NCBI GenBank assembly: GCA_900539525.1
Contig: UQCM01000023.1
Span: forward strand, 1-38,586
DNA: 38,586 nt
Reading direction: 5' to 3'
From: an uncultured Blautia sp.
GTDB taxonomy: Bacteria; Bacillota; Clostridia; Lachnospirales; Lachnospiraceae
Notes under the pieces: model-generated
Databases searched by the model: none
Told to the model about the DNA's origin: nothing
Seen by the model: the letters and a program-made list of their open reading frames with translations, nothing else
Translations under genes and position numbers: made by a program
In this document: positions 14,260-23,141 of the stretch, in pieces
Layout of the letters: each line of letters starts with the position of its first letter
How positions within the stretch are numbered: position 1 is the first letter of the stretch

Positions 14260-15374
14260 GAGCAGTAGGAATAATTTTAGCAGGTGGAAACAGTCACCGC
14301 ATGAAGGAACTTTCAAATAAACGTGCAATTGCGGCTATGCCTGTTGCGGGCAGCTACCGTGCCATTGATTTTGCACTCAGTAATATGAGCAATTCTTCTG
14401 TACAGAAGGTTGCAGTGCTGACACAGTACAATTCCCGCTCCTTAAACGAGCACTTAAGCTCATCGAAATGGTGGAATTTCGGCAGAAAACAGGGAGGTAT
14501 GTTTGTATTCACTCCTACGATTACCGCTGATAACGGTTCCTGGTACAGGGGAACAGCAGATGCGATCTACCAGAATCTGGATTTCCTGAAGAAATCTCAT
14601 GAGCCATATGTCATCATTGCATCCGGTGACTGTGTGTACAAGCTGGATTACAATAAAGTACTTGAATACCATATCGAAAAGAAAGCGGATATTACCGTTG
14701 TATGCAAGGAGATGCCTCCTACAGAAGATGTGACCAGATTCGGACTGGTAAAGATGAACGAAGACAGCCGGATCGAGGAATTTGATGAGAAGCCGATGGT
14801 TTCCACATCAAATACGGTTTCTACCGGTATCTATGTTCTCAGAAGAAGACAGCTGATCGAGCTGGTTGAGAGATGTGCACAGGAGGACAGATACGATTTC
14901 GTAAGAGATATTCTGATCCGTTATAAGAACCTGAAGAGAATCTACGGTTATAAGATCCGGGATTACTGGAGCAATATCGCTACGGTTGAATCTTATTTCC
15001 AGACAAATATGGATTTCCTGAAGCCGGAGGTTAGAGATTACTTCTTCCGCCAGTATCCGGATGTTTACTCCAAGGTGGATGATCTCCCGCCTGCAAAATA
15101 CAATCCGGGTGCTGAGGTAAAGAACAGCCTGATATCCAGCGGATGTATTATCAATGGACGTGTAGAGAATTCGATTCTGTTTAAGACGGTTTTCGTAGGC
15201 GAGAACTGCGTGATCAAGAATTCGATCATTTTGAATGACGTATATCTGGGAGATAATACCTATATCGAGAACTGTATCGTTGAAAGCCGTGACACGATCC
15301 GTGCAAATTCTCATCATGTCGGGGAAGACGGCATCAAGATCGTTGTAGAGAAGAACGAGAGATACGTGCTGTAA
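14256..15374 (+). CDS. glgD: Glucose-1-phosphate adenylyltransferase regulatory subunit
   Basis: This 372-residue paralogue of GlgC keeps the fold, but the catalytic loop reads LAGGNSHRM in place of GGQGSRL and the Asp-rich metal site is altered (ASGDCVYKLDY). This is typical of GlgD, the non-catalytic or weakly active subunit that raises the activity and tunes the allosteric response of GlgC in Firmicutes. It has the C-terminal hexapeptide repeats. It is read from an ATGA overlap with glgC, with AGGTGAG as its binding site inside glgC. Confidence 0.93.
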   Translation: MRAVGIILAGGNSHRMKELSNKRAIAAMPVAGSYRAIDFALSNMSNSSVQKVAVLTQYNSRSLNEHLSSSKWWNFGRKQGGMFVFTPTITADNGSWYRGTADAIYQNLDFLKKSHEPYVIIASGDCVYKLDYNKVLEYHIEKKADITVVCKEMPPTEDVTRFGLVKMNEDSRIEEFDEKPMVSTSNTVSTGIYVLRRRQLIELVERCAQEDRYDFVRDILIRYKNLKRIYGYKIRDYWSNIATVESYFQTNMDFLKPEVRDYFFRQYPDVYSKVDDLPPAKYNPGAEVKNSLISSGCIINGRVENSILFKTVFVGENCVIKNSIILNDVYLGDNTYIENCIVESRDTIRANSHHVGEDGIKIVVEKNERYVL

Positions 15375-15405
15375 GGCTGCTGGGCACAGGAGAAAGATTC
15401 GTGCT

Positions 15406-15421
15406 CTCTGCATTTGCAGAG
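15406..15421 (+). promoter_or_regulatory. Short hairpin ahead of spoVG
   Basis: CTCTGCA and TGCAGAG form a perfect 7-bp stem with a two-base centre, 32 bases after the glgD stop. Without a U-run it is not a clear terminator; it may be an operator for spoVG. Confidence 0.3.
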
Positions 15422-15462
15422 GATGAACGGGAAGAGACTATATTTGAAAGGGGCACAGGTGC

Positions 15463-15747
15463 ATGAAAATTACAGATGTGAGAGTGCGCAAAGTAGCAAA
15501 AGAAGGAAAGATGAAAGCTGTTGTGTCGATTACGATCGATGATGAGTTCGTAGTGCATGATATCAAAGTGATTGAAGGCGAGAAAGGATTATTTATCGCT
15601 ATGCCGAGCCGTAAGGCGTCAGACGGAGAATATCGTGATATCGCGCATCCGATCAATTCCGATACAAGAGAGAAGATTCAGCGTATGATCCTGCAGCAGT
15701 ATGAGCTTGCGGCAGCGGAGGCAGAGACAGCCGGGGAATTAGAATAG
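15463..15747 (+). CDS. spoVG: Septation/sporulation regulator SpoVG
   Basis: The 94-residue protein starts MKITDVRVRKV and contains MKAVVSITIDDEFVVHDIKV and the GLFIAMPSRK motif, which are diagnostic of SpoVG, a small RNA/DNA-binding regulator affecting septation, sporulation and cell-surface genes. The length equals the family (about 84-100). AAAGGGG lies upstream of the ATG, and AGGTGC is closer. It is followed by a hairpin repeat and a strong terminator, so it is probably transcribed on its own or with glgCD. Confidence 0.95.
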   Translation: MKITDVRVRKVAKEGKMKAVVSITIDDEFVVHDIKVIEGEKGLFIAMPSRKASDGEYRDIAHPINSDTREKIQRMILQQYELAAAEAETAGELE

Positions 15748-15764
15748 TTAACAACGTAAAGCGT

Positions 15765-15791
15765 GTTACTGGACACTTCGTTTCCAGTAAC
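15765..15791 (+). repeat. 27-nt hairpin module related to the subfamily B MITE end
   Basis: GTTACTGGA and TCCAGTAAC form a perfect 9-bp stem around a nine-base loop. It has the same length as, and partial identity to, the hairpin that forms one end of the element at 29805-29960 (29805-29831). The preceding AAAGCGT also matches that element. Confidence 0.55.
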
Positions 15792-15797
15792 TAACAG

Positions 15798-15827
15798 ACG
15801 GAGAGAGGGAAACCTCTCTCCGTTTTT
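15798..15827 (+). terminator. Intrinsic terminator of spoVG
   Basis: ACGGAGAGAGG pairs with CCTCTCTCCGT around a GAAA tetraloop and is followed by a T tract. Confidence 0.9.
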
Positions 15828-15830
15828 ATC

Positions 15831-15859
15831 TGGACTTTTTGGAATCTTTCGTTTACAAT
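15831..15859 (+). promoter_or_regulatory. Promoter of pth-mfd
   Basis: -35 TGGACT (15831-15836) and -10 TACAAT (15854-15859) are spaced 17 bases apart, just after the spoVG terminator. Confidence 0.6.
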
Positions 15860-15944
15860 AGGAGAACAATAGAAACAGCCCGGCTTTTCGCAGGTTCCTC
15901 ATCTGTGTAAAAGGCGGGCGAAAACAGCGTATGGAGGTGGAGGA

Positions 15945-16520
15945 ATGTATATAATCGTGGGACTGGGAAACCCCGGGAAGCAGTATGCGCATACGAGACA
16001 TAATGTGGGGTTTGATACAATAGATATATTAGCTGAACGTTACCGGATCAGTGTAGATACAAAGAAGCATAAGGCTTTATACGGGAAAGGGATGATCGAA
16101 GGAAGGAAAGTCATTCTGGCCAAGCCTCAGACATTTATGAATCTGAGTGGTGAAAGTGTCAGAGAACTCATAGATTTTTATAAGATCGATGAGGCGAAGG
16201 AGCTGATCGTGATTTACGATGATATCAGTCTGGAACCGGGACAGCTGAGGCTGCGGGCCAAGGGCAGCGCAGGCGGTCATAATGGAATCAAAAATATTAT
16301 TGCCCATCTGGGCGGACAGGAGTTTGGACGCGTCAAGGTGGGAATCGGGGAAAAGCCGAAGGGATATGACCTGGCTGATTATGTCCTGGGGCACTTTTCA
16401 AAGGAAGAACGGCAGAAGATGGACGCATCTCTGGAGCGTGCGGCAGATGCAGTGGTCAGGATCCTTGTGGATGATATGGCATCAGCTATGAATGAATATA
16501 ATAAGAAGGTAGAAGAATGA
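15945..16520 (+). CDS. pth: Peptidyl-tRNA hydrolase
   Basis: The 191-residue enzyme frees tRNA from peptidyl-tRNA released by stalled ribosomes. Family motifs are VGLGNPGKQYAHTRHNVGF (catalytic His in TRHN), KPQTFMNLSG, IYDDISLEPGQLRLR (catalytic Asp) and GSAGGHNGIKNI. The start has GGAGGTGG upstream. Its stop overlaps the mfd start by four bases (ATGA), as in the conserved Firmicutes pth-mfd order. Confidence 0.96.
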   Translation: MYIIVGLGNPGKQYAHTRHNVGFDTIDILAERYRISVDTKKHKALYGKGMIEGRKVILAKPQTFMNLSGESVRELIDFYKIDEAKELIVIYDDISLEPGQLRLRAKGSAGGHNGIKNIIAHLGGQEFGRVKVGIGEKPKGYDLADYVLGHFSKEERQKMDASLERAADAVVRILVDDMASAMNEYNKKVEE

Positions 16521-19500
16521 GAGCTTTTACAGAACCGTTAGAGAGGCTGGGTGAATTTTCGGAGATCAGGTCTGCGCTGAAGCGGGACGGCATGGTGCAG
16601 GTTTCGGGCTGTATCGATGCCCAGAAACCCCATTTTATATATGCGGCAGGGGAGGATTATCCCTGCAAGGTCATCCTGACCTACAGCGAGACGAGAGCAA
16701 AAGAGCTGTATGAAAACTATCGTTTTTTTGACAGGAATGTACTGCTTTATCCTGCGAAGGACCTGATTTTTTACAGTGCGGATATCCACAGTAATCTGAT
16801 CGTACAGCAGAGGATGGCTGTCCTGAAAGCCTTCATGGAGTGTGAACGGCTCACAGTCATCACTACCATGGGCGGGTGTATGGATCATCTGGTGCCATTG
16901 GAGGAATTCAGAAAGAACATTCTTCAGATTCAGAATGACAGTGTCATCGAAACAGAAGCGTTAAAACAGCGTTTATCCTCTATGGGATATGAGCATGTAT
17001 CTCAGGTGGAAGGAACGGGGCAGTTTGCCGTCAGGGGCGGGATCGTTGATATTTTTCCCCTGACAGAAGAGAATCCGCTGCGAATCGAACTGTGGGGAGA
17101 TGAGGTGGACTCCATTCGGAGCTTTGATGTGGAGAGCCAGAGATCAATCGAGAATCTTGAGCGGATTTCGATTTACCCTGCATGTGAAGTGATGGCAGAC
17201 GGCAGGCGGATCCGGGCAGCCATTGAAAAAATGGAAAAGGATGTCAAAAAGCCCTGGGAACAGATGCGCAGGGAGATGAAAACAGAGGAGGCACACCGTC
17301 TGAAGGAGCTTCTGGAGGAAACGAAGGAACGGATGACGGAATGTTCCGGAGCCATGGGGATGGATGCGTTTGTGGGCTATCTGTACGAAAATACCGTCAG
17401 TTTCATCGATTATTTTAAAGAGAAAAAGACGCTGTTTGTTCTGGATGAGCCTCACCGTCTTATGGAAGAAGGAAATGCCATTGAACTGGAGTTCCGGGAA
17501 AGCATGGAGAACCGTCTGGCGAAGGGATATGTGCTCCCGGGGCAGATGGCGATCTTAAATACCTGCCAGGGAACGATCGGGCAGCTGAACAGGCAGCATA
17601 GTATGGGACTGTGCACGCTGGAATCCCCCAGGGGCGGCTGGAATGTGACTTCGCATTTTGGCCTGGATGTACGGGCGGTAAATCCATATAACAACAGCTT
17701 TGAGGTGCTGGTAAAGGATCTGAAGCGCTGGAAGAAAGAAGGATACCAGGTGATCCTCATTTCCGGCTCCAGGACAAGAGCAGAACGTCTGGCGGAAGAT
17801 TTAAGAGATCATGAGCTGAACAGCTTTTATACAGAAAATATGGACCGGCAGGTGTCACCGGGAGAGATTCTGGTAGCCTACGGCAAGGTGGACCGGGGAT
17901 ATGAATATCCGCTGATTAAGTTTGTAGTCATTTCCGAGAGTGATATTTTCGGACAGGAAAAGAAGAAAAAGAAAAAACGGAAGATCTATGAGGGCCGGAA
18001 GATCCAGAGCTTCTCGGAGCTTTCCGTAGGTGACTGTGTGGTCCATGAGAACCACGGACTTGGCATCTATCGCGGGATTGAGAAGGTAGAGGTCGATAAG
18101 GTCATCAAAGACTACATGAAGATCGAATATGCCGGAGGCAGTAATCTCTATGTTCCGGCAACCCAGCTTGATGTGATCCAGAAATACGGTGATGCAGAGA
18201 CAAAGAAGCCGAAGCTGAATAAGCTGGGCACTCCTGAGTGGGGCAGGACAAAGTCGAAGGTGCGGGGAGCCGTGCGTGATATCGCGAAAGATCTGGTGCA
18301 GCTTTATGCAGTACGTCAGCAGAAGGAGGGATTTGTTTACGGACCGGATACTGTCTGGCAGCGGGAGTTTGAGGATACCTTCCCGTTTGAGGAGACAGAG
18401 GACCAGCTGCTGGCCATTGAGGCAGTGAAAAAGGATATGGAAAGCAGGAAGATCATGGATCGCCTGGTCTGTGGTGATGTGGGATACGGGAAAACAGAGA
18501 TTGCTATTCGCGCAGCCTTCAAGGCGGTTCAGGAGGGGAAGCAGGTCGTATATCTCGTTCCTACGACGATCCTTGCACAGCAGCATTACAATACCTTTGT
18601 GCAGCGCATGAAGGATTTTCCGGTGCGGGTAGATCTGATGTGCAGGTTTCGGACAGCGGCAGAGCAGAAAAAAACGCTCACAGACCTGAAAAAGGGACTG
18701 GTAGATATTCTGATCGGAACACACCGGGTACTGTCAAAGGATGTGGAATACAAAGATCTGGGAATGCTGATCATCGATGAGGAGCAGAGGTTTGGAGTCA
18801 CTCATAAGGAAAAGATCAAGAAGCTGAAGGAAAACGTTGATGTACTGACCCTGACAGCGACACCGATCCCAAGGACACTGCATATGAGCCTGATCGGTAT
18901 CCGTGATATGAGTGTGCTGGAGGAGGCACCTATGGAGCGTATGCCGATCCAGACATATGTGATGGAGTATAATGAGGAGATGGTGCGGGAGGCCATCAGC
19001 CGGGAGCTGGCAAGAGGAGGTCAGGTCTACTATGTATATAACCGGGTAAATACCATTGTGGAGATGGCAAATACAGTGTCAAAGCTGGTGCCGGAAGCGA
19101 ATGTTGCGTTTGCCCACGGACAGATGAGGGAGAGGGAACTGGAAAAGATCATGTATGATTTTATCAATGGAGAAATCGATGTTCTGGTTTCTACGACCAT
19201 CATAGAAACCGGACTGGATATTTCCAATGTCAATACCATGATCATTCATGATGCGGACAATCTGGGACTCTCCCAGCTCTACCAGCTTCGGGGGCGTGTG
19301 GGGCGTTCCAACAGGACGGCCTATGCATTTCTTATGTACAGGAAGAATAAGATGCTGAAAGAGGTAGCCGAAAAAAGGCTCCATGCCATCCGGGAATTTA
19401 CCGATCTGGGAAGCGGCTTCAAGATCGCTATGCGGGATCTGGAGATCCGCGGCGCCGGAAACCTGCTGGGCGCTCAGCAGCATGGACATATGGCAGCGGT

Positions 19501-20062
19501 TGGCTATGATCTGTACTGTAAGATGTTAAATGAAGCAGTAAAGGAACAGAAAGGTGAGATCTCGCCGGAGGCAGAGTATGAGACCGCCATTGATCTGGAT
19601 GTGGACGCATTCATTCCAGAGAGATATATCAGGAATGAAGCACAGAAGCTTGATGTTTATAAACGGATTGCCGGGATAGAAAATGAAGAGGAATATGATG
19701 ATATGCTGGAGGAACTGATGGATCGTTTTGGAGAGCTTCCCAGATCTGTTCAGAACCTGCTGGCGATTGCCAATCTGAAGGCTCTGGCTCACCGGGCTTA
19801 TGTGACGGAGGTGGCGCAGAAGGGGGATGTGATCCGCTTTACGATGTTTGAACGGGCAAAGGTGGATCCGAAAAAAATCGAGCTGCTATTGAAGAAGTGC
19901 AATGGACGGATGAAATTTATTGTGGATACTCCACCGTATTTTCAGTATGCAAAGCCACGGAAGGGACCAAAGGACAATGCAGATGTACTGCATGTGGTGA
20001 GGGAACTGCTGGAGGAGCTGAGGCTGCTGAAAACCGGGGAGCAGCAGCGCAGTATGCATTGA
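16517..20062 (+). CDS. mfd: Transcription-repair coupling factor
   Basis: The 1181-residue ATP-dependent translocase removes RNA polymerase stalled at DNA lesions and recruits UvrA. In order: UvrB-like N-terminal modules (about 1-470, with a degenerate P-loop), the RNA-polymerase-interaction domain (about 505-570, DCVVHENHGLGIYRGIE), the SF2 helicase core with Walker A GDVGYGKTE near 652 and DEEQRFG near 753, the TRG region (RGRVGRS, RDLEIRGAGNLLG) and a C-terminal UvrA-interaction domain (ERYIRNEAQKLDVYKRIAGI). The length is normal. A lysine run KKKKKKRK sits near residue 480. The last few codons and the stop lie in sequence related to an intergenic element, so the extreme C-terminus (GEQQRSMH) is probably not ancestral. 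Confidence 0.97.
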   Translation: MRAFTEPLERLGEFSEIRSALKRDGMVQVSGCIDAQKPHFIYAAGEDYPCKVILTYSETRAKELYENYRFFDRNVLLYPAKDLIFYSADIHSNLIVQQRMAVLKAFMECERLTVITTMGGCMDHLVPLEEFRKNILQIQNDSVIETEALKQRLSSMGYEHVSQVEGTGQFAVRGGIVDIFPLTEENPLRIELWGDEVDSIRSFDVESQRSIENLERISIYPACEVMADGRRIRAAIEKMEKDVKKPWEQMRREMKTEEAHRLKELLEETKERMTECSGAMGMDAFVGYLYENTVSFIDYFKEKKTLFVLDEPHRLMEEGNAIELEFRESMENRLAKGYVLPGQMAILNTCQGTIGQLNRQHSMGLCTLESPRGGWNVTSHFGLDVRAVNPYNNSFEVLVKDLKRWKKEGYQVILISGSRTRAERLAEDLRDHELNSFYTENMDRQVSPGEILVAYGKVDRGYEYPLIKFVVISESDIFGQEKKKKKKRKIYEGRKIQSFSELSVGDCVVHENHGLGIYRGIEKVEVDKVIKDYMKIEYAGGSNLYVPATQLDVIQKYGDAETKKPKLNKLGTPEWGRTKSKVRGAVRDIAKDLVQLYAVRQQKEGFVYGPDTVWQREFEDTFPFEETEDQLLAIEAVKKDMESRKIMDRLVCGDVGYGKTEIAIRAAFKAVQEGKQVVYLVPTTILAQQHYNTFVQRMKDFPVRVDLMCRFRTAAEQKKTLTDLKKGLVDILIGTHRVLSKDVEYKDLGMLIIDEEQRFGVTHKEKIKKLKENVDVLTLTATPIPRTLHMSLIGIRDMSVLEEAPMERMPIQTYVMEYNEEMVREAISRELARGGQVYYVYNRVNTIVEMANTVSKLVPEANVAFAHGQMRERELEKIMYDFINGEIDVLVSTTIIETGLDISNVNTMIIHDADNLGLSQLYQLRGRVGRSNRTAYAFLMYRKNKMLKEVAEKRLHAIREFTDLGSGFKIAMRDLEIRGAGNLLGAQQHGHMAAVGYDLYCKMLNEAVKEQKGEISPEAEYETAIDLDVDAFIPERYIRNEAQKLDVYKRIAGIENEEEYDDMLEELMDRFGELPRSVQNLLAIANLKALAHRAYVTEVAQKGDVIRFTMFERAKVDPKKIELLLKKCNGRMKFIVDTPPYFQYAKPRKGPKDNADVLHVVRELLEELRLLKTGEQQRSMH

Positions 20063-20142
20063 GCTGTGTATCGCGAGAGTCCTGCATGTGCAAAAGGAAA
20101 GTCCCGTAGAGGCGATTTTGCGAATGGACTCTGAATAGTTAC
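20045..20142 (+). mobile_element. MITE-like element, partial copy at the mfd 3' end
   Basis: The right part, GCGAGAGTCCTGCATG, then GCAAAAGGAAAGTCCCGTAG and the terminal GGACTCTGAATAGTTAC (20126-20142), matches subfamily A. The left part, GCGCAGTATGCATT to GTGTATCGCG, resembles subfamily B sequence also seen in the ribF tail. No left terminal repeat or target duplication is visible, so this is a hybrid or truncated copy. Confidence 0.65.
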
Positions 20143-20183
20143 ACAAACGTATTGGTTAATCTGTGAAAAATGTGTTAAATTGC

Positions 20184-20212
20184 TTGCGGGAAAAATGAAA
20201 AGGGATTATACT
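20184..20212 (+). promoter_or_regulatory. Promoter of the PrsA-like gene
   Basis: -35 TTGCGG and -10 TATACT are spaced 17 bases apart, 35 bases upstream of the start codon. Confidence 0.55.
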
Positions 20213-20247
20213 GTAAAAAGTGATTTTTATTCAGGAGGAAGCTTATT

Positions 20248-21354
20248 ATGAGTAAGTTAGGGAAAAAACTGCTGGCAGCAGGCCTGTGCCTGGGGCTGGC
20301 GATGGGAACAGTGACAGGCTGTGGTGCGGATTCTAAGGCTGGAAAGGCAGTGGCTGTTCTGGACGGCGAGAATATTGATTATGCATTGGTGAATTTTATG
20401 GTGCGTTACAACCAGGCGCAGATGCAGACGATGTATGGCTCTATGTTTGGAGAGAATATGTGGAGCAGCTATGGGGATACCGTAAAGAGCAGCGTCGTGG
20501 AGAATATCGAGCAGATGATGATCCTGGAAAAGCACATGGATGAGTACGATGTGACGGTTACCGATGACGAGAAGGCGAAGATCACCAGTGCGGCTTCTGA
20601 TTTTATGGCGAACAATGACAAGGATGTATTAAAAGCGATGACCGCTTCGCAGGAGACGGTGGAGCGTATGCTGACTTTGAGTCTGATTCAGAATAAAATG
20701 CAGGCAGCGATCATTAAAGATGTTGATACGGAGGTTTCCGATGAGGAAGCAGCTCAGAAAACCGTGAAATATGTATTTTTAAGCACTGCAGATACAACGG
20801 ATGAAGAGGGAAACAGTGTACCCAGAACAGATGAAGAGAAGGCAGCCCAGAAGGAAAAGGCACAGAAGATCTTAGATGCAGTGAAGGAAGGAGCCGATAT
20901 GGATGAGGCGGCAAAGGCAGAAGATGAGAATCTGTCAGCCAGCACGACCTCTTATGGAACGGATAATGGCAGCATTGATGAAACGGTAAAGGCGGCGGTG
21001 GACAGCCTGTCAGATGGCGAATGTGCAGAGGATGTGATTGAAACAGACAGTGGTTACTATGTGGCACAGATGCAGTCAGTGTTTGATAAGGAAGCCACGG
21101 AATCACAGAAGGAAACGATTGTTTCACAGCGCAAGAGTGATAAATTCAGCGAAGTTTATGATGCGTGGAAGGAAGCGGCAGAGTTTACACAGGACGATGA
21201 GCTTCTGGCTGAGCTGACGTTCACAGATACCTTTGAAGTAAAGAGCACAGAGACGGAGGCAGATTCCGAAGCAGCCACAGAAGCTTCTTCGGAGGGAACA
21301 GAGGCGGAAACAGCTGCAGAAGAGCAGACAGTTTCTGAGCCATCAGCAGAATAA
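20248..21354 (+). CDS. PrsA/SurA-like foldase lipoprotein
   Basis: The 368-residue product has a lipoprotein signal: basic start MSKLGKKLL, hydrophobic core, and lipobox-like VTGC with Cys25. The SurA-N-like helical region (about 35-160) and a parvulin-type rotamase region (about 165-285, VKYVFLSTAD... to DSGYYVAQM) place it among PrsA-type post-translocation folding proteins outside the membrane. The parvulin part lacks the usual HILV start (here YVFLS) and the GD/F catalytic pattern is weak, so peptidyl-prolyl isomerase activity is doubtful. The C-terminus (330-368) is an acidic Ser/Thr/Glu/Ala tail. GGAGGAAG precedes the ATG. It is followed by its own terminator, and its position after mfd is common in Clostridia. 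Confidence 0.82.
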   Translation: MSKLGKKLLAAGLCLGLAMGTVTGCGADSKAGKAVAVLDGENIDYALVNFMVRYNQAQMQTMYGSMFGENMWSSYGDTVKSSVVENIEQMMILEKHMDEYDVTVTDDEKAKITSAASDFMANNDKDVLKAMTASQETVERMLTLSLIQNKMQAAIIKDVDTEVSDEEAAQKTVKYVFLSTADTTDEEGNSVPRTDEEKAAQKEKAQKILDAVKEGADMDEAAKAEDENLSASTTSYGTDNGSIDETVKAAVDSLSDGECAEDVIETDSGYYVAQMQSVFDKEATESQKETIVSQRKSDKFSEVYDAWKEAAEFTQDDELLAELTFTDTFEVKSTETEADSEAATEASSEGTEAETAAEEQTVSEPSAE

Positions 21355-21368
21355 GAAGGTTATGCGGG

Positions 21369-21410
21369 ACTTGTCTGAACAGGGAGACAGACAGGTTCCG
21401 TTTTCTTTTT
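21369..21410 (+). terminator. Intrinsic terminator of the PrsA-like gene
   Basis: ACTTGTCTG pairs with CAGACAGGT around a ten-base loop, followed by TTTTCTTTTT. Confidence 0.7.
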
Positions 21411-21416
21411 CGATGT

Positions 21417-21440
21417 CTTTTGACCCTGGCATCCTTGACA
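21417..21440 (+). repeat. Dispersed TTTTGACCCTGGCATC repeat, copy 2
   Basis: CTTTTGACCCTGGCATCC is followed by TTGACA. The last six bases form the -35 box of the thiT promoter, so the repeat is part of or fused to the promoter here. Confidence 0.6.
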
Positions 21441-21462
21441 TATTTTGCACAGATGATACAAT
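21435..21462 (+). promoter_or_regulatory. Promoter of thiT
   Basis: A consensus -35 TTGACA (21435-21440) and -10 TACAAT (21457-21462) are spaced 16 bases apart. The leader of about 28 bases is too short for a TPP riboswitch. Confidence 0.7.
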
Positions 21463-21496
21463 GAGGGCGAAAACAGATAGGAAAGGGAGGATGATA

Positions 21497-22156
21497 ATGT
21501 CATTTTTTGTATCATTAACAGACGACGGATATGCGCTTGCCACCGGAGGATATGTGGCGGCAGCAGTGATTCTGGCAATCCTTCTGATTGCGGCCGCTGT
21601 GGCAGCCGGAAGGAAGGAAAACAGAAAAATGAGTACAAAGCAGCTCGTGTTCTGCGCCATGTCGGTTGCCCTGGCATGTGTGGCATCCATGCTGAAGGTC
21701 TATGAATTCCCGTTTGGAGGTTCTGTCACACTGTTCAGTATGCTGTTCATCTGCCTGCCGGGTTATTTCTACGGAATCGGTGCGGGACTTCTGAGTGCAG
21801 CGGCTTACGGTGTGCTTCAGTTTCTGCTTGGACCGTATATTCTTATGCCGGTTCAGGTGATCGTGGACTATCTTCTGGCGTTCGGCGCTCTGGGACTGTC
21901 AGGTCTCTTTGCAAAGTCGAAGAACGGGCTGGTGAAAGGCTATATCGTGGGAATTCTCGGCCGCTATGTGTTTGCCGTGCTTTCCGGATGGCTCTTCTTT
22001 GGTGAATACGCATGGGAGGGATGGGGGGCTCTGCCTTACTCTCTTGCATATAACGGTGCGTACATTTTCACAGAAGGAGTGATCACGATACTCATTCTTT
22101 TAATTCCGGCAGTGTCAAAGGCGTTTTCCAGAGTGAAAGAAATGGCCCGGGATTAA
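21497..22156 (+). CDS. thiT: Thiamine transporter, ECF S component
   Basis: The 219-residue membrane protein resembles ThiT, the substrate-binding subunit of the energy-coupling-factor thiamine importer. An N-terminal extra hydrophobic segment (about 14-34) is followed by the family core starting at STKQLVFCAMSVALACVASML and containing the GGSVTLFSMLFICLPGYFYG block that lines the thiamine site, then five further hydrophobic helices to residue 210. The ATG at 21497 is chosen because GGGAGG ends seven bases earlier; upstream in-frame ATGs lack a site. It would work with an EcfAAT module encoded elsewhere. Supply of TPP fits the transketolase downstream. No TPP riboswitch is seen. Confidence 0.85.
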   Translation: MSFFVSLTDDGYALATGGYVAAAVILAILLIAAAVAAGRKENRKMSTKQLVFCAMSVALACVASMLKVYEFPFGGSVTLFSMLFICLPGYFYGIGAGLLSAAAYGVLQFLLGPYILMPVQVIVDYLLAFGALGLSGLFAKSKNGLVKGYIVGILGRYVFAVLSGWLFFGEYAWEGWGALPYSLAYNGAYIFTEGVITILILLIPAVSKAFSRVKEMARD

Positions 22157-22195
22157 CCGGATTTCGGGGACGATATAAGGGGAACAGGATATTTT

Positions 22196-23092
22196 ATGAG
22201 ACATATCGACAGAGTGGAGAAGATGGAGCACACCTGCATTGCTCTTGGAAAGTTTGATGGTGTCCATCTGGGACATCAGGCAGTGATCAGGGCGCTTGTT
22301 GAAGAGAGCCGGAGAAGCGGACGAAAGGCAGTGGTGATCAGTTGTCCGGGGACGAAGGAAGAAAAGGTACTGACGACAGAAATGGAAAAGGCATATCTGC
22401 TGGAAAAGCTGGGAGTGGATGTGCTGCTGTCTCTGCAGACCGGCGGGAAGGATCAGGAAACACTGATCCAACGGGTTTTTATTCAGAAATTGGGGGCAGA
22501 GATGTTTGTGGCAGGCTCCGGTTGCACAGAACGTGCGCTTCTGGAGCAATGCGGTAAAGAACTGAGACTGGTAGATACCGTCTGTGCCGGTGGGGAGCCT
22601 GTGACAGCCGTACGCGTGGCAAAGTATCTGGAGGCAGGAGATATGGAACGTCTGACTAAGCTGTGCGGCCATCCCTATCTGATGCTGGGGAAGGTGGTTC
22701 ACGGCAAGGCGCTGGGACGTACCGTGGGAATGCCAACGGCAAATCTGAAGATTTATGGAACAAAACACAGGCCGCCGGGAGGTGTTTATGCTACATGTAC
22801 CTATCTTGATGGTAAGGCATATTATGGTGTTACGAATGTGGGTACACGACCCTCAGTAGATGATCTTCCGGAGATTACTATAGAAACGATGCTGGCGGAT
22901 TTTGATGCAGATATCTACGGGGAAAAGATGATGACGGAGTTTCATCTTTATCTCAGGGGAATACAGAAATTTGATGGAATCCAGGCAGTGTGGCAGCAGG
23001 TCCAGAAGGATATGGAACAGGCCCGGGAGTATTTTGAATGCAGTATGCATGATCTCTGTGCATCGCGAAGCGTGTTACTGGTCACGGAGTGA
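22196..23092 (+). CDS. RibF-like riboflavin kinase / FAD synthetase with a degenerate FAD synthetase module
   Basis: The 298-residue protein has the two-module layout of RibF. The N-terminal nucleotidyltransferase keeps GKFDGVHLGHQ (18-28), but the second nucleotide motif is FVAGSGCTERAL where VVGxDFRFGKGRxGD is usual, and the ISSTRIR motif is replaced by VTAVRVA (136-142). FAD synthesis is therefore doubtful. The riboflavin kinase module (about 160-280) is intact: GKVVHGKALGRTVGMPTANL, PPGGVYA and TIETMLADFDADIYG. The most likely role is FMN production. The last about 17 residues (from CSMHDL) are encoded by an intergenic-element fragment. AGGGGAACAGGA precedes the ATG. Confidence 0.85.
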   Translation: MRHIDRVEKMEHTCIALGKFDGVHLGHQAVIRALVEESRRSGRKAVVISCPGTKEEKVLTTEMEKAYLLEKLGVDVLLSLQTGGKDQETLIQRVFIQKLGAEMFVAGSGCTERALLEQCGKELRLVDTVCAGGEPVTAVRVAKYLEAGDMERLTKLCGHPYLMLGKVVHGKALGRTVGMPTANLKIYGTKHRPPGGVYATCTYLDGKAYYGVTNVGTRPSVDDLPEITIETMLADFDADIYGEKMMTEFHLYLRGIQKFDGIQAVWQQVQKDMEQAREYFECSMHDLCASRSVLLVTE

Positions 23093-23100
23093 AGTGGGTT
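23040..23100 (+). repeat. Subfamily B MITE fragment forming the 3' end of ribF
   Basis: CTGTGCATCGCGAAGCGTG followed by TTACTGGTCACGGAGTGAA is nearly identical to the minus strand of the element at 29805-29960. The terminal CAGTAAC arm is lost. The ribF stop codon (23090-23092) lies inside it. Confidence 0.7.
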
Positions 23101-23112
23101 TCGGGTATCAGC

Positions 23113-23141
23113 TTTACATTCCAGAGTGGATATGTTATAAT
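23113..23141 (+). promoter_or_regulatory. Promoter of the repeat lipoprotein gene
   Basis: -35 TTTACA and -10 TATAAT are spaced 17 bases apart. The leader before the start at 23339 is about 190 bases and contains a CTGCATT/AATGCAG hairpin (23228-23245) and the hairpin repeat at 23286. Confidence 0.65.

Noticed and set aside
21355..21496. TPP riboswitch expected before thiT
   Set aside because: No CTGAGA or ACCTGA-type core is present, and the promoter leaves a leader of only about 28 bases.
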